NCBI GenBank assembly: GCA_964016985.1
Contig: OZ024826.1
Coordinates: 57,411,735-57,475,734, forward strand
DNA: 64,000 bases
DNA from: Anodontia alba
Taxonomy: Eukaryota > Mollusca > Bivalvia > Lucinida > Lucinidae
Reading direction: 5' to 3'
A program made the position numbers and the translations under genes. The notes under the pieces are model-generated. The model saw only the letters and a program-made list of their open reading frames with translations, made no database searches and was not told the origin of the DNA. Positions 10,433 to 21,220 of this stretch are shown in pieces. Positions within the stretch are counted from its first letter, which is position 1. Each line of letters starts with the position of its first letter.

Positions 10433-13400
10433 CTGAAAGAGAATGAAATGTTATATTAGCAAGCAAATTAAATCTGATCAAGGTCTACTGTAAATAGTCA
10501 ATCATCTAACCATTTCTGGTTACTTATGCCCTATCAATGTTTACCCCCAGAGAATTTCCCTTTAAGGTGTCTAATACCCTGCCCATGTGTCAAAATTTTC
10601 TGTCGAATTCCCAGGGTTTGGGTATGATTTGGATGTCTAATCCCCAGAGTATCCCTGCCACAACCCGCTGAGGATCCTCTTTGGGGGATAACAATGATAC
10701 AGGCATTACACAAAGAGCTAAAAGCAATTACTGAAACCTTTGAATTGTTACCTTAAGTAGTTACTACAAAAACATTCACTACATCACAGGGAGTTGGCAT
10801 GTGTTTTGGATGATGTAGAACAGGTATACAGGGAAAAAAAATATATAATATATTTGCCATAATTTGTCATCTTAGTGCAAAAAGTCAGTAACTCCTTATA
10901 TATTTTAATGATGTAAATATTGACTTTTTGCACTAAGGTGACAATATATAACTATTTTTTCCCCATATTCCTGTTCAATATCATCAAAACATGTGCGGAC
11001 CCCCTGTGCACAACATAGTCATTATCATTCATTCACAAATTTTGCTGGAGCCCTCAAAATTTCTTCTAAATAGGCCTGTTACAACTAGGCAATAATGCTT
11101 TTAGCATAAAAAAAAAAAGGTCTTAAGCCAGTAATCAAAACTGCATCTCCAGTGATAAGATCTTAAAGATCACTTCTGTGCTGGCCTCCATAACATTTGC
11201 TTTAACTGTTACAGAACATAAATCATTTGCAATCAGTTGTCTTCAGATCTGAAATGTCTCATTCTCATAATAAGATATTTACATACATACTGTAATAACC
11301 CTTAGTACTGGGACAGATTGGACTTTGCAAACAGTGTAGACCCAGATCAGATGCGACAGAATGTGGCATCTGATCAGGGTACACACTGTTTGCCTACATA
11401 GAGCAATATTTTAGACACATCAAAAGGTAGCTGAATGGACTATCTCAAATTTTAGTAGATGTATGGTAAGTAGATAAGGTGTCCCAATACTTAGGGTAAA
11501 TACTGTATCCTAAACATTCAGACATCAGAACTAGTAGCTGTATTTATCCTAAATTTAAACATGTCTACTGTACTTGAGTACGGTAAATGTCCTATATTTC
11601 GAACACTTTATTCCATACTTTTTTTTGCCTAAATTTTGTTTTTTATGCAGTTGTTTCCAAGATACTAATTGGAATGGCAAACAGTGTAGACCTTGATCAG
11701 GCTGCTCATTCAGGAGCAGTCTGATCTGGGTTTGCAATGTTTGCATATGCCAATTTGTTAGACACTTTGGTGTATGAAATTTTTGGACATTTACCGTACT
11801 TGGTGATGTTTCCATTAGGAGTCAGCTGAATTGCAAATGGTATTTAAATGCAAACCCTGATTTTCAATGTTTGCTAAGGCATGTCTGTATGAATATCTAG
11901 AGAAAATACTGTACATATAAAACACAAATTAACCCTTGTCATGCTGAATAAATTAAGATGCCATGCTCAGTTCTAATTATCAGCCAATCAGATTTACTTG
12001 ATCAAGGTTGTTGATACAAATTCACATGCTAAATGACAAACAGTGCAGATATAGAGCAGTTGGCTTCTTAGAAACCAACTGATCTGGATCTACACTGTTT
12101 GCAAAGACAGGGCAGGTCTGGGCTCTGTAGGACCAGGGTTAAACCTACCATCTTCCAAATTCACCAATTCCGGTTCCTTCCTTTCTTTTTCTTGATCCTC
12201 TTTTTTCTTTTCATCTAAAAACAAAATGTATGTGTGATTTTACTTGGGTGCATTTAGTTCTAGGTAAGAAATGCATCCTGATAGCTATTTTTCCATAAAA
12301 AAAACCCCAAAAATATCCAGTGCTACTACTCATGTGAAAGTACCCACAACAATATGTTTTTGTGAGGAAAAACGGAAAAACATGAAAACTTTCTGACCAA
12401 AAATCATGCCTCAACTGGAATTATGCTTTCATTCACTGCTTCTTATATTCTACCATATGTTGTGGTATTCATTAGAAGTACCTCGCTAAGACACTTCCAG
12501 TAAGTATCCACAATATATGTTCCATGGTCAAATAAAAAAAACATCAACACTTTTTGGGTTGAACAGAGCATCTATCCTAGAGCTATGCTACCAGCATCTA
12601 CCGGTATGAATAAATACCAGGTCTGTAAGTAATATAACACAGCTACTGTATTCAACTTAATTACCACACACACCCCTAAGCGCACAGTCAAGCAATTCCG
12701 TAGCCTTCAGGTTACAACCAGTGTACCTTTTGTTTACTTCTTTATAAAGGCATATGTTATGGGTACCCATCTGAATTGCATCGACTTGTCGATGCAGTTC
12801 AAATGAATACCCACAACATATGCTTTTATAAGGAAAATCAGAAAAATATCGCATAAACATCATCAAATAAGTCCTTTACTGATCTTTTTTATAGTGCACC
12901 CTTAGTAGGTACTAGGTAGATACATATTTTACCACAAGTTTTCCCAGTAATTTTGAAAAACCTAAGCACACAGTGCCGTAATTAGGTTGAATACAGTAAA
13001 TACTGTGATTCATGGTCCATGAAATGTAGGTCATCATCACAAAATGATACTACAGTGTGGGAGTACCTGTTAGGCAGGGAATGTATTCTAGATGAATGTA
13101 ATTCACACAGTGAATCAGAAATGGAGCTAGACACAATGGTTGACATGAAAACATAATAAAATCATTAAAAGATGATGACGACGATTTGGCGTTTTACATC
13201 TCTCAACATTATTTATGTCAAATTAAGATAATAAAGCCTAATGGGACCAAAATCATTTAGCCCATGAAATACAGGACAGTTCATAAAAACGACCTTGGTA
13301 TGTTTGGGTCCATGTTAGAGAAAGGACATGCCAACTGTAGGTATTACAATTAATCAGAAAAGGAGTTAACCCTTCTCATGCTGAATAAATTAAGATGCTA

Positions 13401-16400
13401 CACCCACTTCTAATTTCCAGCCAATCAGATTACTTGATTCAGGTTGTTGATACATATTCACATACTGAATGACAAACAGTGCAGATCCAGATCAGTTGGC
13501 TTCTTCAGAAGCCAACTGATCTGGATCTACACTGTTTGCTAAGACGGCATGTCATATTCAGCAAGAGAAAGGTTAAATGCTAGAATTGATGTAAAAAAAA
13601 AAAAAAAAAAAAAGCACTAAATCACTGAAGCTTGAAAAATAGGTCATGGTGATAAAATCACACTGCATCTGCATTGTCACAGTCCTTGTTAGGGAGGTGT
13701 ATGCCTAATAAGGTGGTTGTAGGTGTAATAATTATTCAGACCTAGTCCTAAAAGCTAAGGCTGACAAAAGTGCTGACAAACGAACTTAACAGTAAACATG
13801 ACCCATGTACCATGTAATGCATATGCTTGCTAAGGCAGGTATAACAACAGAATAAGAGCTGTTGCAGGACTGCATAGCTTGCCTGAATCACGCTTTGTCT
13901 CTAAAACTTTAACTAAAACCTTTTTCTATTTTTTCTATGTCCATGTTAATTTGTATGTGTTGAGGTTTTATGGCCCAGTCAACCCAATGGGGTCATGTCA
14001 AGCGCAGCCAATTTACCTAGCCACACTGGGCAGGTTTAGTCCTCAAAGCGGTTAACCAGTACTGTGCACATTCTTTTGCCAGAAACTGACAACTACCCTT
14101 CTTTAATCAGCGGATTCTACATCCACTGCCCTTGTTGAATCAGCATATTCTACGTCCATGACTCTGAGGTCAAGGTCACTCATGTATGTCAGGATGGCAC
14201 AGCATAAAACTTCAGACCAGTAACTAACATCATGACAAATATGAACTATTTCCATCCAGAGGTTCAGGAGATATAGCCTTTTAAACACTTTAACCAAAAG
14301 CTTTAACCAATGCAGACACAAACACCAACGCCATGGTGACTGCCATAGCTCTACCTGTATTTTCACACAGGCAAGCTAAAAAAAATATTCTATACCTCTC
14401 TGTTTCCTGTGCTCTTCAGACTTGGAGAAAAACTCTATCATTTCCTCAGTAATTTCCATCTCAAAAGCATGATCACTCCCTGAGACCTACAAATATTAAT
14501 TATAATACAGGGGAACTTCCACTAATGGTAACACTGTTCACTAAAAAAAAAAAAAAAAAAAGAAATCATACTTTCCATAAAGCATAGGTCTAGATAAGAG
14601 TGGGTATCAAGAAAATATTTTTCTTATTTTTCCATGAAAATGTATGTTGTGGGTACTCATTAGAAGCACCTTGTTGAGGGGTCTTCTAATGAGTACCCAC
14701 AACATACCGTATGTTTTTGTGTAGAAATAAGAAACATATCAATACTTTTGAACTGAAAAAGCATCTTATCAAGAGCTATGATAAAGAATTAGGAGATGGT
14801 ATTTGCCCTTAACATGCCTTCTATTCTACACTGATATCTAACCTTTACCACTCTCTTGGCACATTCAGCAGATGAAAAGCAGATGATATTTTTATTTTTC
14901 CCAGAAAACAAGATTTGACATTTCATGCAAATGTAATTTTTTAGACAAAGTGACAGGTAGTAAATGTTAACAATGTTTGAATTTTAGGATAAGTATAGTA
15001 TATAGTAGAGTAATGTGTCCAAATACTTAGTATTAACTAAATACCATAAATAAAAAACAAGAGGCCCACAGGCCATGGCTAGCTCACCTGAGTGACATAG
15101 CCACTGCAGATATGCAGATGTTATGCAACATTTTTCCAATCCTATCATCGCAATTAATGAAAAGTTCAGGTCTTAGTTTTGAAGAAGAATATATGGGCCT
15201 GACAGTTAATGAAGCATAATCATTTGAACAAAACAAAGGGTCTTTGACTTACAGAGGGGACATGAAATCAATGGATCATCACTGTCAGACATAAGAAAAG
15301 GAGATAACGCCAAAAGTAAGAAAGCCAAAGTTGTCATTTTGTACCTGACACTTCATCTGGTCCTGTTCTACATTTCTACCAAGTATCATAAAAATATTCC
15401 AAAGGGTCTTTGACTTACAGAGCGGACACAAAATCAATGGTTATTCACTGTCAGACATAACAAAGGGAGATAACACCAAAAGTAAGAAAGGCAGAGCTGT
15501 CATTCTTGTACTCGACATGTAGTTTGTTCCTGTTCTACATTTCTACCAAGTATCATAAAAATATTCCAAAGGGTCTTTGACTTACAGAGCAGACACAAAA
15601 TCAATAGATTATCACTGTCAAATATAACAAAGGGAGATAACGCCAAAAGAAAGAAAGGCAGAGTTGTCACTTTTGTACGCGACATGTCATCTTGTCCTGT
15701 TCTACATTTCTACCAAGTATCATAAAAATATTCCAAAGGGTCTTTGACTTACAGAGCAGACACCAAATTAATGGATAATCAGTCAGACATAACAAAGGGA
15801 GATAATGCCAAAATTAAGAAAGGCAGAGTTAGCATTCTTGTACGCAACATGTCCTCTGGTCCTGTTCTACATTTCTACCAAATATCATAAAAATATTCCA
15901 AAGGGTCTTTGACTTACAGAGCAGACACGAAATCAATGGATTATCACTGTCAAATATAACAAAGGGAGATAATGCCAAAAGTAAGAAAAGCAGAGTTGTC
16001 ATTCTTGTACATGACACGTCGTCTGGTCCAGTTCTACATTTCTGCCAAGTACCATCTAAATATTCCAAAGGGTATTCTAGTTACAGAGCGGACACAAAAT
16101 CTTTTTCAAATAAAACAAGAGGGCCATGATGGCCCTGTAACGCTCACCTGAGCTGATGCACTTTGAGAACCTGATCCAGAACTGATCAAGGCAAACATTC
16201 TGATCAAAATTCAAAATGATTATATTAACAAGTAAGACAATGTAGCATGTCTAATGGACTGTGAAATAAAGGTCAAGGTCAAATATGGATGACTGCATTC
16301 AAGAGGCCATGCTAAGATGTATGCATGTACTAAGTATCACTGGCTGTAGAAGCAATAGTTACTGAGAAACTGACCTAAACACAAATACTTCACAAGTACC

Positions 16401-19276
16401 AAATATCACTCTGTAGGACCAATAATTACTGAGAAACTGACCTAAACGGAAAAACTTAAGAAAGTCACTGGATAGAAAAATATACATCACCTTGAAATCA
16501 TCAAGACAAACATTTTGAGCAAGATTCATGATGATCACTTCAAAAATGTGACCTCTAGAGCATCAACAAGGTTTTCCTTTGATTTGGCCAGGTGACCGAG
16601 TTTCTGATATCAAATGACCCAGTTTTAAACCAGACCTAGAAATCATCAAGACAAACATTTTGAGCAATATTTATGATGATTATTTAAAAATTGTGTCCTC
16701 TGGAGTGTTAACATTTTTCTGCTGATTTGGCCTGGTGACCTAGTTTTTGACCCCATGTGACCCAGTTTCGAACTTGACCTAGAAATCATCAAGACAAACA
16801 TTTTGAGCAAGATTCATGATGATAGCTTCAAAAATGTGACCACTGGAGTGTTAACAAAATTTTCTGCTGATTTGGCCTGGTGACCTAGTTTTTGACCCCA
16901 AGTGACCCAGTTTCGAACCTGACCTAGAACTCATCAAGACAAACATTTTGAGCAAGATTCATGATGATTGCTTCAAAAATGTGACCGCTAGATTGTTAAC
17001 AAGGTTTTCTGCTGATTTAGCCCGGTGACCTAGGTTTTGATTCCAAGTGACCCAGTTTCAAACTTGACCTAGAAATCATCAAGACAAACATGTTGAGCAA
17101 GATTCATGATGATTGCTTAAAAATGTGACCACTAAAGTGTTAACAAGGTTTTCCTCTGAGGTGACCTCGTTTTTGACCCCAGGTGACCCAGTTTTGAACT
17201 TGACCTAGAAATCATCAAGACAAACATTTTGAGCAAGATTCATGATGATTGCTTAAAAAATGTTACCCGCTAGAGTGTTAACAAAGTTTTCTGCTGATTT
17301 GGCCGGGTGACCTAGTTTTTCACCCCAAGTGACCCAGTTTCAAACTTGACCTAGAACTCATCAAGATGAACATTTTGAGCAAGATTCATGATGTTTGCTT
17401 CAAAAATGTGACCGCTAGAGTGTTAACAAGGTTTTCTGCTGATCTGGCCCGGTGACCTAGTTTTTGACCCCAAGTGACCCATTCACACTTGACCTAGAAA
17501 CCATCAAGACAAACATGTTGAGCAAGATTCATGACGATTGCTTGAAAAATGTGACCACTAGAGTGTTAACAAGTTTTCCGCTGATTTGGCCAGGTGACCT
17601 AGTTTTTTACCCCAGGTGACCCAGTTTCGAACTTGACCTAGAAATCATCAAGACAAACATTTTGAGCAAGATTCATGATGATTGCTTAAACAAGTCACCC
17701 CAATGCTTCCTAGCAAGTTTGGAGTCAATTGGCCTTTCGGTTCAGGAGAAGAAGCAAAAAATAGATTTTCAAGATGGCTGTCATGGCGGCCATCTTGGAT
17801 TTTCGAATGGAAAGATTTTAGCTATTTCTGATCTATAAGTCACCCCAATACTTCCTATCATGTTTGGAGTCAATTGGCTTTTGGGTTTAGGAGAAGAAGC
17901 AAACAACAGATTTTCAAGATGGCTGCCATGGCGGCCATCTTGGATTTCCGATCGGCACAATTTTAGCTATTTTTTATCTATAAGTCACCCCGATGCTTCC
18001 TAGCAAGTTTGGAGTCAATTGGCCTTTCGGTTCAGGAGAAGAAGCAAAAAATAGATTTTCAAGATGGCGGCCATCTTGGATTTCCGATCCGCAAGATTTT
18101 AGCTATATTTGATCTATAAGTCACCCTGATGCTTCCTACCAAGTATAGAGTCAATTGGCCCAGGGGTGTAGGAGGAGTAGGCTTTTAAAGCAATTGTTGA
18201 AGCCGCATGACGGACGACACACGACGGACGATGCACGACGGACATTGACTGACCACAATAGCTCACCATGAGCACTTCGTGCTCAGGTGAGCTAACAAAG
18301 GGTGATAACTCCAAAAGTAAGATAGGCAGAGTTGTCATTCTTGTACGTGACACGTCATCTGGTCCTGTTCTCATTTCTACAAAGTATCATCAAAATATTC
18401 CAAAGGGTATTCAAGTTATAGGGCGGACAAGAAGTTTTACACTGATGCCGACTCCAACGGGATCTTTCCCAAAAACAATATGTACCCCCGCCCTCAGCAT
18501 TCGAGGTTCGAGGTTCAATTGTAGTAAGAACAACACTGATAGCATTTAATTGGAACTGACATCATAACAGCATTATACTGAATGAGATTTCAAGCCTAAA
18601 TTCTTTCTTCAAATAATAATTTATATAGAACTAATGCAAGATGTTTTCAGAAACATACCTCAGCATGCTCTTCCTCATTTTCATTCAGCTCCTGTGATGA
18701 AGATCTCGGCTCTTTTCTCTTCTGTCTGGATCTTCTGTTCCCTGTATTTCTTGTGACCTTGAAATTATTTTGAACTTGACCTTGTTGCCATGGGATACTA
18801 CCCCAGTACGGATGCAATTGCTGAACAGAAGGACCATAATACCAATTATAATGTGAGCCAGATCTATGAGTTTTCTGAGTATGTTTAGTCAAATCTCTTT
18901 CTATCAATTTATTGTAAGTCTGGTAATGTTTTTTACACCAAGACATGGCATAATGATAATGATCCCAATAGCGTTTGAAACACTTATGTTTGTACCACTC
19001 TGGATTATCTGCTAAAGATAAGAACATAGTTTTTGACTTATTCTTAGTGTCAGCCTCGGCATAATTACCAGTACTTTCTTCTGCATTGCTTAGTTCTGTA
19101 ACAGTTGTAATACTAGCTTCGGTATCAACACCAGCATCTACGTCTTCATCAGTATTTATTTCTGAGTTCATAGAAAGCTGCATTTCTTCTAATGACTTGT
19201 TACTCAAGTTATTTACTGGTACTTCTAAATCATTAATTTCTGTCTGTGACATGGAACTTGTATCTCCATCTGACAT
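10221..19276 (-). CDS. GEMIN8: GEMIN8, SMN-complex component (complete)
   Basis: Four coding exons on the minus strand splice in frame: 19276-18659, 14486-14396, 12214-12149, 10432-10221, giving 328 residues plus stop. Residues 94-124 ([12 protein letters not shown] then [14 protein letters not shown]) match the GEMIN8 N-terminal signature WY..P.Y.RYWQHYHQAM. Exon 2 gives [11 protein letters not shown] (family MEITEEL). The C-terminus [31 protein letters not shown] and [12 protein letters not shown] matches the family's conserved end. GEMIN8 bridges SMN to the Gemin6/7 dimer in the complex that loads Sm proteins onto spliceosomal snRNAs, in the cytoplasm and nuclear gems (family knowledge). 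It is longer than the human protein (about 242 residues), mainly through an acidic, Ser/Thr-rich N-terminal extension of about 90 residues. Its introns are filled with transposons. Confidence 0.92.
10780..11000. repeat. Imperfect palindrome in GEMIN8 intron 3
   Basis: Inverted arms around TTTGTCATCTTAGTGCAAAA and TTTTGCACTAAGGTGACAA, with outer CATGTGTTTTGGATGAT / TATCATCAAAACATGTG. Likely a foldback MITE of its own family. Confidence 0.65.
11289..11507. mobile_element. M3 MITE, copy with intact ends
   Basis: Inverted ends TAACCCTTAGTACTGGGACA / TGTCCCAATACTTAGGGTAA, internal hairpin GTAGACCCAGATCAGATGC with its complement. Confidence 0.8.
11579..11798. mobile_element. M2 MITE, copy 2
   Basis: TA-flanked CGGTAAATGTCCTA / GGACATTTACCG ends, with the internal GATCAG hairpin. 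Confidence 0.8.
11929..12142. mobile_element. M1 MITE, copy 3, abutting GEMIN8 exon 3 donor
   Basis: TTAA flanks at 11929-11932 and 12139-12142. On the gene's strand the TTAA occupies intron positions +7 to +10, directly after the GTAGGT donor core. Confidence 0.85.
12149..12214 (-). CDS. GEMIN8: GEMIN8 coding exon 3
   Basis: Acceptor ttgtttttag precedes 12214; donor GTAGGT begins at 12148. The 66-bp exon reads [20 protein letters not shown] plus EDG, a charged helix in place of the vertebrate RRRQQQLDAERLD stretch; frame (phase 1 both sides) links exons 2 and 4 exactly. A TTAA-flanked MITE starts at intron +7. Confidence 0.82.
12440..12535. mobile_element. M4 palindromic MITE, copy 2
   Basis: Decayed copy with ATTCATTAGAAGTACC and ACTTCCAGTAAGTACC-like arms; a related ATATGTTTTTGTGAGG flank lies at about 12340-12400. 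Confidence 0.5.
12652..12996. mobile_element. M6 MITE, copy 2
   Basis: Same body as 4986-5335; contains a central palindrome ATTGCATCGACTTGTCGATG flanked by GGGTACCC-like arms. Ends resemble TTAATTACC / GTAATTAGG. Confidence 0.7.
13366..13576. mobile_element. M1 MITE, copy 4
   Basis: TTAA flanks at 13366 and 13573; internal palindrome CAGTTGGCTTCTTCAGAAGC intact. A poly-A run follows at 13593-13613. Confidence 0.85.
13852..14378 (+). mobile_element. Helentron-like element E2 with nested SINE1 fragment
   Basis: Starts ATAAGAG; the 5' hairpin is decayed. 5' subterminal AGCTTGCCTG (13876-13885) and 3' CAGGCAAGCT (14368-14377) are exact complements and differ from E1 by a compensated base pair. 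It ends AAGCTA followed by A. A truncated SINE1 lies inside. Its right end is 17 bp from the GEMIN8 exon 2 donor. Confidence 0.65.
13953..14112 (-). repeat. SINE1 fragment nested in E2
   Basis: Reverse-orientation tail part from TTTGTATGTGTTGAGG to CCCTTCTTTAATCAGCGG, lacking the tRNA-like head. Confidence 0.8.
14396..14486 (-). CDS. GEMIN8: GEMIN8 coding exon 2
   Basis: Acceptor aatatttgtag precedes 14486; donor GTATAG begins at 14395. The 91-bp exon reads [20 protein letters not shown] and [10 protein letters not shown], matching the family's [20 protein letters not shown]. A tandem-repeat element ends at 14378, only 17 bp into the intron. Confidence 0.88.
14618..14730. mobile_element. M4 palindromic MITE, copy 3
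   Basis: TATGTTGTGGGTACTCATTA and its complement around a short GAAGCACC loop region, in GEMIN8 intron 1. A partial M7-type copy follows at 14840-14960. Confidence 0.75.
15237..16114. repeat. 166-bp tandem array of E3
   Basis: Units beginning AGGGTCTTTGACTTACAGAG at 15237, 15403, 15570, 15738 and 15902, with a diverged one (agggtattc) at about 16068. One more partial unit lies at 18295-18440, beyond the nested E4. Confidence 0.9.
16490..17692. repeat. 144-bp tandem array 1 of E4
   Basis: About eight to nine units with atcatcaagacaaacattt and GTGACCTAGTTTTTGACCCC, period about 143-145 bp, mostly well conserved. Confidence 0.9.
17693..18135. repeat. 145-bp tandem array 2 of E4
   Basis: Three units plus part of a fourth, starting AAGTCACCCC.ATGCTTCC; each contains AAGATGGC ... 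GCCATCTTGGAT as a palindrome (17770-17800, 17915-17945, 18060-18081). The third unit is shortened. Confidence 0.9.
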
Positions 19277-19307
19277 CTTGTAAGCTCTCTATATACGTCT
19301 GCGTTTC
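18659..19307 (-). CDS. GEMIN8: GEMIN8 coding exon 1 with start codon
   Basis: ATG at 19276-19274 begins [20 protein letters not shown]. Bases 19307-19277 are 5' UTR after an acceptor (ttccacag) ending at 19308, so a noncoding leader exon lies upstream, unlocated. 206 codons end phase 0 at donor GTATGT (18658). Residues 1-90 are acidic and low-complexity; 94-124 hold the conserved WY/YWxHYH core; a basic stretch [13 protein letters not shown] lies near residue 190. Confidence 0.9.
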
Positions 19308-19578
19308 CTGTGGAATGAAGAGAAAAATTCAGTACCATGCAGAGCTTTATCCAAATAAATGTTACTTATGTCTCCATGAACATATATGAAGTATGCACTA
19401 ATAACAAGTGCCTCATTGGGGCACTTCTAATGAGTATCACTGGAGGGCCCAAAAACAGCCCCCGTCTTATAATCAAATCGTCTTATAGGCGGATTAATAC
19501 GGTATATTGAGTAAGGTCTGCAATACATGTATATGCATAGCTCTAGATAGCGTGCTTTTCTCGACCAAAAATTACTGA

Positions 19579-19700
19579 TATTTTTCTTATTTCTAAATAA
19601 AAACATATGTTGTGGGTACTCCTTAGAAGCATCTCAACAAGGCACTTCTAATGAGTACCACAACATATTTTTTTATTGAGAATTTGAGAAATAAGAAAAC
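19579..19700. mobile_element. M4 palindromic MITE, copy 4
   Basis: Arms with ACATATGTTGTGGGTACTC and its complement, upstream of GEMIN8. The 19310-19570 interval (GEMIN8 leader/promoter side) shows another partial M4 arm at 19380-19440. Confidence 0.7.
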
Positions 19701-19876
19701 AGTTATTTGGATACCTTCTCTTATCTGGAGCTTGGATATTTTTCATGATGAAATAAGGAAAATATCACTACCTTGTAGCTGAAAAAAAAAATGCAACAAA
19801 GAATGCATCATGTTTACGCAAATTAAAGCATTCTGAAACTATCAAACATTTAAACAAAGAATGTATCACATTTATA

Positions 19877-20937
19877 ACAAGAGTTGTCAGAAGACAACGC
19901 AGCTCGCCTGAAAGGGCTGATCGGATAAGAAAACAATCTTTAAATATTAAATATTAAATGCAGAATTTAAACATAGCAGTAAATGACAGAGTATGACCTG
20001 ATTTTGATGTCGGAAGAAAGTCAAACTGAGGGATAGGGTATATGCCACTGAAACATCTTCCCTTAGGCTGGTGTGGACGAAATATGAAAGCTATATCTTA
20101 CATACTTCAGCAGCCATGTATACTTTTCAAAACTTAAACACAGGTATAAATCACAAAGTATGACCCGATCTTGACCTAGGCAGGTCAAACTGAGGAAGGG
20201 GTGTGTACTATTGAAAGATCTTACCCTAAGGTAGGTGTGGGCCAAACAGTAAAGCAGCATCTTGAATACTTTAGCAGTTATGAACACTTTTCAAAACTTA
20301 AACGCAAAACTCAAACATGGGTTTAAATCACAAAGTATAACCTGACCTTGACCTTGACAGAAGGTCAAACTGAGGAAAAGGTCTGTGTTATTGGAAGGTC
20401 TTACCCTAATGTTGGTGTGGGCCAAATATTAAAGCCGTATCTTAGATACTTCAGCAGTTACAAACACTTTCAAAACTTAAACGCAGAACTCGAACACGGG
20501 TTCAAATGACAAAGTATGACCTGACCTTGACCTAGGCAGAAGGTCAAACTGAGAAAAAGGTGTGTGTTATTGAAAGGTCTAACCCTAAGGCTGGTGTGGG
20601 CCAAATATTAGAGCTCTATCTTGAATACTTCAGCAGTTATGTACACTTTTCAAAACTTAAACGCAAAACTTAAACATGGGTGTAAAAGACAAAGTAAGAA
20701 CTGACCTTGACCTATATAAATAGTCTATTTTGGGGATGGGGGTGTGTACTTTTGAAAGGTCTTACCCTAAAGTAGATGTAGGCCAAATATGAAAACAGTA
20801 CTTTAAACAGTTAAAAAACTATGCACACATTTGAAAACTTAAACACTGTGTTAATACGGACACGGACACCGACAGACGCCGACGCCAACGCCTGGGTGAC
20901 AACATAAGCTCTCCAGGGACATAGTCCGGGCAAGCTA
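19877..20937 (+). mobile_element. Helentron-like element E5
   Basis: Starts ACAAGAG; 5' hairpin GTTGTC-AGAA-GACAAC (19883-19898), which differs from the E1 hairpin by one compensated pair. 5' subterminal AGCTCGCCTGA. Tandem units follow; a GACGCC-rich tract precedes a 3' hairpin with GGAC-ATA-GTCC and the end GGGCAAGCTA. A on both flanks. Confidence 0.7.
20075..20840. repeat. 165-183-bp tandem array of E5
   Basis: Five diverged units marked by CAAAACTTAAAC at 20128, 20292, 20471 and 20651 (GAAAACTTAAAC at about 20833), each with TGACCTGACCTTGACC-like segments. Confidence 0.85.
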
Positions 20938-21220
20938 AAAATTGAAGTAGTACCTGTTGGAAAGTTTCAGAAGTTGGACAAATATGTAAAACAAGTATTA
21001 CTAATTTTTATGAACATAATACATTCTTTGTTTAAATTTATATCTGAGAACTGATATAAATTACAATACAAACAGTATGCAAAATATCTGAATCCAACAA
21101 AGGCAAAACTGCTCATAAAAAAGAGTAGGCCCATAAAGAAATGATGATTACAAAATTTCGAATATCACTGCAGGAATATTCATTGAAATAAAAGCTTGTT
21201 TAGTACCACAGCAATATATA

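Larger units (their letters stand above)
16115..18294 (+). mobile_element. Helentron-like element E4, best preserved copy
   Basis: Starts ACAAGAG then hairpin GGGCCA-TGA-TGGCCC. 5' GCTCACCTGA (16142-16151) pairs with 3' TCAGGTGAGC (18283-18292). The 3' hairpin is perfect apart from one bulged A: TAGCTCACC (18259-18267), TGAGCAC, loop TTC, GTGCTCA, GGTGAGCTA (18286-18294). Two tandem arrays fill the interior. It sits inside a unit of E3: the flanks caaataaa and acaaaggg rejoin to the E3 consensus with no gain or loss of bases. No coding frame was recognised. Confidence 0.75.
15057..18500 (+). mobile_element. Helentron-like element E3, interrupted by E4
   Basis: Starts ACAAGAG with hairpin GGCC-CACA-GGCC and 5' subterminal AGCTCACCTGA (15081-15091). 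Central units of about 166 bp (from 15237) are interrupted at 16115 by E4 and resume at 18295 in register. The usual 3' hairpin was not found; the right end is decayed or truncated near 18500. Confidence 0.65.

Noticed and set aside
18268..18549. 93-residue plus-strand frame
   Set aside because: It crosses the E4/E3 junction and reads through tandem-repeat sequence; no protein family.
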